Below, piece by piece: positions 1-7,232 of a stretch of 13,139 bases of DNA. Source of the DNA: Larix sibirica (taxonomy: Eukaryota > Streptophyta > Pinopsida > Pinales > Pinaceae). The position numbers were made by a program, and so were the translations under genes. Below the pieces are notes generated by a model. That model saw only the letters and a list, made by a program, of their open reading frames with translations, was not told the origin of the DNA and did not search any database. Location of the stretch: contig NWUY0300016835.1 of the NCBI GenBank assembly GCA_004151065.3, positions 5,509 through 18,647 of the forward strand, given 5' to 3'. The first letter of the stretch is position 1, and each line of letters starts with the position of its first letter.

Positions 1-130
1 AGCAGTATAGAGTAAATTGTAGCCTGCATAGACTTTGAACATAGCCTTGAAATAAAAGATCACCCCTAGCTTGATAATTAATGTGAGTGATATTTAGTTG
101 TCCTAGAAAGACAACTCGAAAGCCCCAACA
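1..130 (+). repeat. 5' LTR, 3'-terminal 130 bp only
   Basis: This stretch aligns without gaps to 11660-11789, with about 18 mismatches in 130 positions. The central part, around GATAATTAATGTGAGTGAT and the following TTTAGTTGTCCTAGAAAGAC, is identical. It ends in CCCCAACA at 130 where the right copy ends in TCCCAACA, giving the canonical CA terminus. The primer-binding site starts three bases later, as expected at the inner edge of a 5' LTR. This is U5 sequence; U3 and R of this LTR lie to the left of the window. Confidence 0.93.
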
Positions 131-133
131 TTT

Positions 134-151
134 TGGCATTGTTGCCGGGGA
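134..151 (+). other. Primer-binding site, tRNA-Asp type, mutated
   Basis: TGGCATTGTTGCCGGGGA lies three bases (TTT) inside the LTR end. The reverse complement of the 3' end of plant tRNA-Asp(GUC), including CCA, would match 15 of 18 positions. The three adjacent mismatches are all transitions and sit at what would be cytosine-rich CG/CHG context, fitting decay of methylated DNA. Known: Athila-type elements use a tRNA-Asp primer. The site would have annealed the tRNA that primes minus-strand cDNA. Confidence 0.85.
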
Positions 152-248
152 GGTTATATAGGAAAAAGAGTACAATTCAATGTTGGTTTGGTTGCAGCAT
201 CTTCAGTTCTACTAAGGCCTAAGAAGTAAATACAAAAGGTAAGAGCCT

Positions 249-881
249 ATGCATCAAACACCAATCCCTCGAGTAGGGGTTATCCGTGATAGAGTCTCGT
301 CTCACCTAGACTACATCATATAGATCGCATGGGTTAAAAAGGCCCAATATAGGATGCATGAATAGAGGTAGAGTAAGACCCCCCAAAACTAATATCAGTG
401 TAGGTAGAGGAGGTCGAGGAAAAAAGGATCAAGTAAAAAGAACATATATACATGAGATTATATCAAAGGAAAAATCAAGCAAAGCATCTCACAACGTTTT
501 AAGGGTGGCATCTCGTGTAGGAGCCAGTAGCCAACCTATTTCAAAAAGTAATTTTGCTGCAATAGTAGAAGCCTAGTTATGAATTCCTTCAGAAGGAAAA
601 ATGGAAACATAGGAATCAAAGCCTGGAGGAGAAATCAATCCATCTTATGTAGCAGCAGGTCCTAAATTTCAAATTTTGGCAGAAGGACAAGGTGAAATAG
701 GGAACCCCTACATGATCATCAAAGTTTGTCTCCTAGACGAGAGATCATTCTTGAGGTGCCTACTCTAGATGAAGGAAGTGCTACTAAAAATTTGGTACTT
801 GAGACAGGGGAACCTATTTCATTTTAGCGAGTACCTCCTGACTTTGGAATCCCAGAAGAATATTGGTGACTGTGGGAAAAT
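249..881 (+). pseudogene. gag: gag N-terminal extension, degenerate
   Basis: The probable gag start is ATG 249: an in-frame TAA lies at 240, and it is the first Met after a leader of about 100 nt behind the primer site. Frame 3 reads MHQTPIPRVGVIRDRV and on to a stop near 325. The reading then shifts to frame 1, where 358-576 is open for 72 codons and includes an Arg/Gly-rich basic stretch (GRVRPP, then GRGGRGKKDQVKR) that could bind nucleic acid. After a TAG at 574-576 coding character continues to about 705, then returns to frame 3 (HDHQSLSPRREIILEVP, EEGS-like acidic text, GIPEEYW) and runs without further shift into the capsid-type part at 882. That makes about 210 codons before the conserved gag domain. 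The extension itself matches no family I recognise. Its linkage to gag rests on frame continuity and position, so its exact boundaries are inference. Confidence 0.6.
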
Positions 882-2055
882 ATGACTACTCCAACATCTA
901 CAATCGAATTCACCATTGCTGATTCTCATGGGATAGCACCTATGAATCCTATTTCATTATCAGCTCTCCCAAATTTCCATGGGATAACTATTGAAGACCC
1001 AGACGCTTTCTTGTTCGAATTTGATGTGTTATGCCACAGTTACGATTATACCACTGATTTGCAGAAACTTAAGCTATTTATTTCTACCTTAAAAGGGGAA
1101 ACCTTAGGGTGGTTTATGGGTCTCAGTGGAGGTATTATAACCACTTGGGATGAGATGAATAAGGTCTTCCTTGAGAAATACCAAAAGTATTGTAGATCCA
1201 TGGAACTGAGGGAATAAATATTCAATATTACACAGAAAGAAGAGGAGAATATGGAAAATTACATAGAATGCTTTCAGTACAATTTGTAGAGGTCTCCACA
1301 CACCACTCAGGGTGGTGTCATCTTGAAGACAATTTTGATTTGAGGGATGCATGATGAATGGATAGACATACTAAACCTGATGGGAAAATGAGACATCTCG
1401 AAGGAAAGTTATGAAACAATATGTGATTGGTGCAAAAGGTGTTCATGGGGATCTTCCAAGAATAGATCAGGGGTCAGAGACCTTCCCTCTACAGAAACCA
1501 AATTAGTTAACGAGGTAGTAACCCATGTGGGGATTGGAGCTTTTATAGAAGACTTCAAGAACAATATACCTAGAAAATTATCTTTGTAGATGGATGTGTT
1601 CAAGCTAAACGGAGACAATTTGAGGCTAAGAAGTAACTTGTCATCTTCTGCCCAAAATGTAAATAGAAACACTCCTCAAGAGAACATCTAGTAAAAACTG
1701 TTGAAATATGTGGGATTTACGATCAAGATCATCCTACGAAATCATGTCCTTCTTTACCAAGATTAAAGGTAGTCTACTAGGGTACTAGTGAAGAGGTCGA
1801 ACCAGCCTACATTTATCCCCAAGGAAACCATGGAAAGCATGGCCTCTAGGTATAAATCAAGATTATTCTACTTTTTTCAATACTTGGAATAGTCGATGTA
1901 ATCCTCAATAACCACAATTTTCCACCCTTCACTGGAAAAACCCCTAGCAATTCTAGTATCCTTCACCTTGGGTACAATGGCCAACTCAACTAGTCCAGAA
2001 TCCCTCTTGGCCATAGAACTGGCAAAATCCTTCCTTCCTTGCACAACAATTTCTA
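882..2055 (+). pseudogene. gag: gag, capsid-type domain and zinc-knuckle region, degenerate
   Basis: Residues from 882-1214 (MTTPTSTIEFTIADS onward) hold the plant retrotransposon Gag pattern: F-HG near residue 32, PDAFLFEFDVLC, LKLFISTLKGETLGWFMGL, then TWDEMNKVFLEKYQKYC. Gag forms the cytoplasmic virus-like particle that packages element RNA. A TAA at 1215-1217 interrupts the frame, but the text continues as IFNITQKEEENMENYIECF with further stops to about 1640. A frameshift then moves reading to frame 2, where a cysteine-rich region appears: CPKC at 1649-1660, KHSSREHL, and a knuckle C-G-I-Y-D-Q-D-H-P-T-K-S-C at 1709-1747. In the knuckle the second Cys position is Tyr, so zinc binding would be lost. 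The region after 1760 is Trp/Gln/Pro-rich and fades into the linker before the protease. The start here is not a true start; the frame is open upstream. Confidence 0.85.
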
Positions 2056-3030
2056 GTGCCACAGCCACAGTTGCCTTTGCAATTACCTATGAAACCACAA
2101 TTGCAAGTTCCCGTGAATACGACAATGAATGCTCCAATAAACGCTCCTATGATCCGACCCCAATTACCTGTACAGGCCAGTCCAAAGCCAAATAATAAGA
2201 TGGTTCAACAAGCTGAAACATCAAACTTCCCAGCCTGTAGCATTATCTCTCTTGCATGTAATGATGTACACCTTAGTTTTGGGAGGATAATTCGCTCATA
2301 TAACTCACCAATAATCACTGAACAGTTGGAGGATGAACCCATACCTCTTGAAATAGAGAAACATCATGAAGGAAATGAAAATTCCACCCATGTTCTAAAT
2401 CCCAGAGTAATAGCAACAACACAACCTGCGACTTCTAGCCCAACCAACATTCAAGCTGTTACTCCTCCATATACAGAAAGGATGGAAATAGATAAGATAC
2501 CTCCAGAACCTGAGTTTAACCTATTGGAAGAACTCCAGAACTTGTGTGTCAAAAACCTGTTGCTGCAAGCCATTAGTCATGTGCCAATTTATGCCAAGAT
2601 TGTCCCCGAGTTGTGCCTTAAAAAACCATGGAGAAAACCCAGTGATCCACCCACTATTCATGTCTTGGGTAAATTATCTGACCTAATTTTGGGAAGAAAT
2701 ACACCCATCAAATATCATGACCTTGGGAATCCAACTGTCACTGTTCATATCCAGGGAAAAAGATTTCCAACACATCAGTGAAACTATTAATATCATGACT
2801 AAGGAAACTTGAGAAACATTAGATCTTGCAAACCTGAGACCAACCCCCACATTCCTATAATTGGTTGGTCATTCTACCATTCGACCATAGGGAATTTCAG
2901 AAGATGTAATTATTGTTTTGGAATCTTGGGAATACCTAGCAGACTTCCTAGTCCTTCATAAAAAATATCTCTTTGATGCCATCCTCTAATTTTGGGGAGG
3001 CTCTGGTTAGTCACAATCGACACTTATATC
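2056..3030 (+). pseudogene. pol: pol: Pro/Gln-rich linker and aspartic protease remnant
   Basis: From 2056 the text is Pro/Gln-rich (PQPQLPLQLPMKPQLQ) and then acidic, staying open in frame 1 to a TGA at 2779-2781. It reaches VHIQGKRFP, the strand expected just before the protease active site. There a frameshift or small deletion occurs, and frame 2 continues as ISETINIMTKET, then DLANLRPTPTFL, VGHSTIRP, GISEDVIIVLESWEYLADFLVL. Another shift leads to ILGRLWLVTIDTYIGC near 2989-3036, the typical end of a plant gypsy protease. Retroviral-type aspartic proteases cut the Gag-Pol polyprotein as dimers around one D-[ST]-G per subunit. That Asp motif is not recognisable at about 2785-2800, so the protease is dead both by frame and by active site. 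I identify it from the flanking strand pattern and from its position directly before RT. Confidence 0.72.
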
Positions 3031-3480
3031 GGATGTAGGAAAAGGAATATGACAATTTCCCATGAGGAATTCACAATTCATTTGGTCCTTTACCCAACAA
3101 CAATACCTAGTAGGATGGCATGTGAAAACCCCTTATGGATTGATTTCGAGCTTGAAGATGAAAATGTCCATCACGTTTTGACAATTGAAAAAGCTTTGTC
3201 TTTTAAAATTGAAATGAAGGATGATGTTATCAGTAGCTTTATCAGTAACCCCTAATTTGATCCTCAACCTATGTATCATATTTTAGAAAATGGAGTAAGT
3301 AATTACGTCCCTAATAATATTGAATTAGATATAGAATAAGAAGAAGAATCTATACGAACAACAATTATTCATGATAGAATCCCAATTGAAATTGATCCTG
3401 GGAGAACACTGAATGTTAATCCAAATTTGACCCCCTCATAGACTAATAAGATGTTACAAGTCATGAAAGAAGAAAAATAA
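3031..3480 (+). pseudogene. pol: pol: spacer between protease and reverse transcriptase
   Basis: Frame 1 remains the reading frame throughout, starting NMTISHEEFTIHLVLYP and running through an acidic stretch (DFELEDENVHHVLTIEKA). In-frame stops fall at 3253, 3337, 3439 and 3478, with no frameshift. No catalytic motif is visible. In plant gypsy elements this interval links protease to the RT fingers and varies a lot between families. Its coding past is supported by being in frame with both neighbours. Confidence 0.65.
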
Positions 3481-4462
3481 GCCTTTACATGGGATTACAA
3501 GGACATGAAGGGCGTACACCCTGATCTTTGTCCCCGCCATATTTATATCAATAAGGATTGCATCCCTACTCAACAGCCTCAAAGGAGGATGAATATTGCT
3601 CTAAGGGACATTGTTAAACAAGAATTCCATAAACTGTTGGATGCAAAATTCATTTATCCAATATGTGGCAGTGAATGGGTTTCACCCCTTATCATCGCCT
3701 CGAATAAAAATGGAAAATGGAGGATATGTGTGGATTATCAAGAATTAAATAAAGCCACACAAAAGGATCATTTCCCCTTGCCATTTATCGACCAAGTCCT
3801 AGACACACTATCAATAAATAAATACTTGTATTTCCTTAAGTGTTTCAACAGATATAACCAAATGCAGATTGTTCAGGAAGATTAGGATAAGACAACCTTT
3901 ACCTACCCCTAGGGTACATTTGCATACTATTCCCTCCCTTTTGGGATCTGCAATGCACCTGCTACTTTCCAAGGGCCAATATTGGGCATTTTTTCTAATC
4001 TAGTCCAAGATGGTGTTGAAATATATATGGAAAAATTCACACCATAAGGCATTGAGTTTCAATAGGCGCTGTCTAATTTGGAAAAGACACTCAAACACTA
4101 TAAACAAACTAATATTTCTTCAAGTATAGAGAAGTTCCACATGATGATGACAAAAGGATTGGTCTCAGGACATTTTCTCTCTGCTATAGGGATCCAGGTT
4201 GATCCAACAAAAGTTGAGGTAATCTTGAGCATGCTTCCTCCAAAAACTCAGAAAGAGGTACCTATCTTTTTAGGGAAAACTGGGTATTATTGTTGTTTCA
4301 TTGAAAATTATTCCAAGATTGCATCCCCTCTTTTTGCATTACTTGTGAAAGATGCATAATTCTCATGGACTAACAGTTCCCAATCTATCTTTGAAAAATT
4401 AAAATCATTGTTGTACAGCTCCTGTGTTGTGAGGGCTAGATTGGGCATGAAAAGGACATGAA
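3481..4462 (+). pseudogene. pol: pol: reverse transcriptase, degenerate
   Basis: One frame (frame 1) carries the whole Ty3-type RT domain (RVT_1). Ordered motifs: RRMNIALRDIVKQEFHKLLDA (fingers), GSEWVSPLIIA, KNGKWRICVDYQELNKA, DHFPLPFIDQVLDTL, YNQMQIVQED, TFAYYSLPFGICNAPATFQ, then the catalytic-turn region, then the thumb/connection text KTQKEVPIFLGKTGYYCCFIENYSKIASPLF. RT copies element RNA into cDNA inside the particle. In-frame stops occur at 3883, 3910, 4045, 4063 and 4357. All three catalytic Asp are also replaced: the motif A position reads FLKCFNRYNQ (Lys at 3838-3840), and the YxDD-type turn reads YMEK (4024-4035). So stop suppression alone would not give activity. No frameshift is evident between 2992 and about 4460, which makes the domain call very secure despite the decay. 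Confidence 0.93.
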
Positions 4463-4770
4463 TACTTACACAATCTATTACGCTAGCAAGTACTTGGATC
4501 CAGCAGAATTGAATTACATGGTAACTGAAAAAGAGGTCCCTTTTAGTGTGTTTGCAATTAATAAATTTTGGCACTACATAACTGGTTATCACATATTTGT
4601 ACACAAAACTCACTCAGCTATCAGTTATTTAACACAAACCTATTACAAGTGCACGAGTTATGAGATGGTTACTATTAATGCGAGAATTTGATATGACCAT
4701 TGTTGATAAACCCAAAAAAGACAATGTGGTTGTGGATATTTTATCTAGACTTATTATGAATATTGACAAT
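4375..4770 (+). pseudogene. pol: pol: RNase H, internally deleted
   Basis: RNase H removes the RNA strand from RNA-DNA hybrids during reverse transcription. After the RT connection text (SLLYSSCVVRARLG, frame 1, to about 4450) the part holding the first catalytic Asp (the TDAS-type strand) is absent. The sequence jumps into frame 3 at 4458 with NTYTIYYASKYLDPAELNYM, VTEKEVPFSVFAINKFWHY and ITGYHIFVHKTHSAISYL. A further shift near 4640-4660 restores frame 1, reading RWLLLMREFDMTIVDKPKK and DNVVVDILSRL, which is the usual C-terminal end of gypsy RNase H. The later catalytic Asp in the HSAI motif is also changed (HKTHSAI), while the Asp in the last motif remains. The missing piece is roughly 25-30 codons, judged from the family pattern. 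The domain is inactive. Confidence 0.88.
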
Positions 4771-6080
4771 TCTCTTGTAGAAGACAATTTTCCAGATGAG
4801 CACTTGTTTGCAATGTCTTGTTACACACAGTGGTATGCAGACATTGCTAATTATCTTGCTGTAGGGAAGTTGTCGCACTACGTCTCTCCAAGGGAAAAAT
4901 AGAAGATCATTCAACAAAGTGCCATATTTTCGTGGATAGATGGATACCTCTTTTACATAGGAGTAGACCAGATAATGTAAAGACGTGTGAAGGGAGATGA
5001 GATACAAGAAATCCTTAAATCCTGCCACGATGAGCCCTGCAGAGGGCAGTTTGTAGATAAAATAATAGGCCACAAAGTGCTACACACGGGTTATTATTGG
5101 CCCACTATATTCCAGGTTGCAAAGAAATATGTAAAGGGATGTGATACCTACTAGTGGATGGGCCAACCCATTCAGTTCGATGAGATGTTATTACAAGAAC
5201 CGATAGTAATAAAACCCTTTGAGAAGTGGGATATCGATTTCATGGGCCCAATCAAACCCCCATCCCATTAAAAATATTATATCTTGGTGTGCATAGACTA
5301 TGTAACCAAGGGGGCAGAGGTAAAGTCCCTCACAAGGGCCATAGAGAAGGTTGTTATGGAATTTTTGTTTGAGGAATATTCGTTCAATTTGGGATGCCGA
5401 GCGAGATAGTTATCGATGGAGGAACACAGTTCACAGGGAATAAGATTGAAAGACTTCTTGAAAAATACAAGATTCGGCATTGAGTCACTTCTCCGTATCA
5501 CCCGCAGGAAAATGGATAGGTCGAAAACAATGATAAAGTATTGGAAAAAATTCTTACAAAGACTCTGGATAGCCACTTTTGTGATTGGGTTGATCGACCG
5601 TCAAAAGATCTATGGGCCTATAGGACAACTTGGTGAAATACAACGAGATTCTCTCCATTTGAGTTAGTGCATGGTAAATGTGCTATGTTTCTGATAGAAT
5701 TTGAAATCAGCGCACTTAGAACTGTTGTGGAGGTCGTTACGGATTTGACAACAACGTAGATCCATCAATTAGAAAAACTCAATGAACTTGATGAAATTCA
5801 CTTGGCCACATTGAAACATATTGATAGTGTACAACAACAACATGCAAAGTGGCATGACAATTTCATTAAATAGAATTTGTTCTATCCAGGGGATTGGGAA
5901 CTTCTGTATGATTCCATATTCAAGTAGTTCAAGGGAAAACTTCACACTAGATGGTTCGTCCCTTACGAGGTAGAAACAATATTTGATAGTGGGAATGTAA
6001 AACTGGTAACCATAGATGGAGAACACACCCATTTGCTTTCCAATGGACATCGTCTACCAAAGGACTCTTTCATCAAGTAG
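4771..6080 (+). pseudogene. pol: pol: integrase, degenerate, no chromodomain
   Basis: Integrase joins the cDNA ends to host DNA. Frame 1 carries the zinc-binding region (SCHDEPCRGQF, KVLHTGYYWPTIFQVAKKY, VKGCDTY) and the start of the core (EKWDIDFMGPIKPP, YYILVCIDYVTKGAEVKSL). A frameshift at about 5360-5380 moves to frame 3, with FGMPSEIVIDGGTQFTGNKI, SPYHPQENG, VENNDKVLEKIL, LWAYRTTW, and a GPY/F-like tail (GDWELLYDSIFK, GKLHTRWFVPYEVETIF, NGHRLPKDSF). It ends at TAG 6078-6080. The D,D-35-E residues are all still encoded: Asp 5236-5238, Asp 5415-5417, Glu 5523-5525. Two of four zinc ligands are lost: the second His is Gln (5047-5049) and the last Cys is Tyr (5149-5151). Stops include 4900, 4978, 5152, 5269, 5481 and 5517. 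The absence of a chromodomain after the tail fits Athila/Tat-type elements. Confidence 0.92.
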
Positions 6081-6113
6081 GTTTCTTCTAGCCCACACTT
6101 AGAAATGTTGCAT

Positions 6114-6122
6114 AAGGGGGGA
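6114..6122 (+). promoter_or_regulatory. G-rich polypurine tract just after pol (possible internal PPT)
   Basis: AAGGGGGGA follows the integrase stop by 33 bases. It resembles the element's own 3' polypurine tract (GGGGGGAGA at 10196-10204). It is not followed by a TG and LTR-like sequence, so it does not mark a second 3' LTR. It could be a secondary plus-strand priming site or chance. The call rests on composition and position only. Confidence 0.3.
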
Positions 6123-6169
6123 CAGACCTCAACACCTTCACCTACATGATTTATTTGGGAAAATTGTGA

Positions 6170-6190
6170 AATAATAATAATAATAATAAT
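6170..6190 (+). repeat. (AAT)7 microsatellite
   Basis: Seven perfect AAT units lie in the non-coding gap after integrase. A clean trinucleotide run in an otherwise heavily mutated element suggests recent slippage expansion. Confidence 0.95.
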
Positions 6191-6430
6191 TTCTAACTAT
6201 GAAAACCCCTCTGCGGCATAGTTTGACAGATGTCAACTGAAAACCAGCTTGCTAGTAGTTGGCATCTACAAAAAAAACCGGTATAAGTTTTGCATGTCAC
6301 CTTTGTTTCAAAAATAAATATCCATGTAAAATATTAAATTTTGGAACATTATGACCTTTTTTCTTACAGGAATGGTTGATTTTCAAAAAATAAAACGACA
6401 TTGTAAATTCTATAGGAAGTTTTTACTTTT

Positions 6431-6510
6431 CAAGTAACAACATGATCAATTGTTGAAACTTGTCTAAGTAACAACCCGAAAAGAATGTTGAAACTTGTCC
6501 AAGTAACAAC
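6431..6510 (+). repeat. Short tandem repeat, unit about 35 bp, 2-3 copies
   Basis: TGTTGAAACTTGTCTAAGTA plus ACAAC at 6451-6475 recurs at 6486-6510 with one T/C difference, period 35. A third, partial copy upstream keeps only CAAGTAACAAC at 6431-6441, followed by ATGATC; the copy at 6500-6510 is followed by ATGGTG. Each unit contains a small ACTTG...CAAGT-like palindrome. No function is recognised. Confidence 0.8.
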
Positions 6511-7007
6511 ATGGTGAGAAAATTCAAAGTATCAGAATGACGAAAATCACAATTAACAACATCATTTAAGTTATGCCACTTGTTTTCAAAACTTTAAGTC
6601 ACAACAAAATTTAAGTTTGAAAACACGACTCCAGAAATTAACGGGCATTTCTTGTGCTACAACAACTCATCTCTTGCCACCATATTTCACTTGTTCATCC
6701 AATTCGAAGGCCAGTGCAGTTACTTTTATGTGATGCCAAAACATTAAATGTCATTGTCGTAATGATCGTTGACATCATTGCACACTTAACACCACCATCA
6801 ACCAAATCATGTTGATGGTTGTCGCTTGTACTATTGCTCATGACCACTTAAAGTAAGCCCAAATAGGTACGAAACCACTTGGAACCTATTTATTACTTGA
6901 AATAATTGGCGTACATTTATTGGTTTTCACCTTCCCTATGAATGGATGTGGACGCCCAACCTTTTAGTTGTGGGGCATTGCCAACTCCAAGGCCTGTACT
7001 ATATGGC

Positions 7008-7150
7008 CACGTGTGTATGTTCATATCACCTAATTAAGACATGGAAAATCGAACCCTCAATCATGCATACGCATGTACCTACCAAATTTAAATTGGAAAC
7101 TTGCCAAATTTAAACAAAAAGACCACGCCACCCTCATATATTTACATGCA
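7008..7150 (+). promoter_or_regulatory. Promoter-like motif cluster upstream of the 3' reading region
   Basis: Within 225 bp before ATG 7233 lie: a perfect G-box CACGTG (7008-7013, in GCCACGTGTG); RY-like CATGCATACGCATG (7062-7075); a repeated CCAAATTTAAA (7082-7092 and 7104-7114); TATATTTA (7137-7144); and CATGCATAAAATAAAA (7145-7160). G-box and RY elements are known plant bZIP/bHLH and B3-factor sites, and TATA spacing to the ATG would leave a short 5' leader. The motifs are short and AT-rich DNA gives TATA-like words by chance, so promoter activity is inference. Confidence 0.35.
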
Positions 7151-7232
7151 TAAAATAAAACTAGGTCATAGCCATAACACTGTAACAGAACCTATTGAAC
7201 CTACCTATTGAGCTCGATTATAATTCACAGAT

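Larger units (their letters stand above)
6081..7232 (+). other. Non-coding gap between pol and the 3' reading region
   Basis: No frame here shows sustained coding character or a recognisable domain. The stretch holds: a G-rich tract (6114-6122); (AAT)7; an 11-bp inverted repeat with one mismatch (6228-6238 / 6257-6267); a good plant-type 3' splice acceptor signal (TATGACC, a T-rich tract, ACAG ending at 6369); a short tandem repeat of about 35 bp (6431-6510); and, in the last 250 bp before the next ATG, a G-box, RY-like and TATA-like motifs. It lies inside the retrotransposon and must be untranslated leader, intron, promoter, or an inserted fragment. I cannot decide which from one copy. Confidence 0.6.

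Noticed and set aside
882-1217. A stand-alone 111-residue gene
   Set aside because: It is the capsid-type segment of gag. The frame is coding-like before its ATG (back to about 711) and after its stop.
4308-5073. Minus-strand open frames opposite RNase H and integrase
   Set aside because: They overlap strongly recognisable + strand pol domains and show no motif of their own.
5880-6080. Chromodomain at the integrase C-terminus
   Set aside because: After the GPY/F-like segment the frame ends within about 40 codons, without the aromatic pattern of a chromodomain.
6114-6122. End of a first element with an LTR starting after the G-rich tract
   Set aside because: No TG start follows and the next sequence is unlike 10205 onward. 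The verified PPT and LTR are at 10196 and 10205.
6228-7232. MITE or other DNA transposon inserted in the gap
   Set aside because: The inverted repeat at 6228-6267 is local. No matching terminal inverted repeat with flanking duplication was found across the block.
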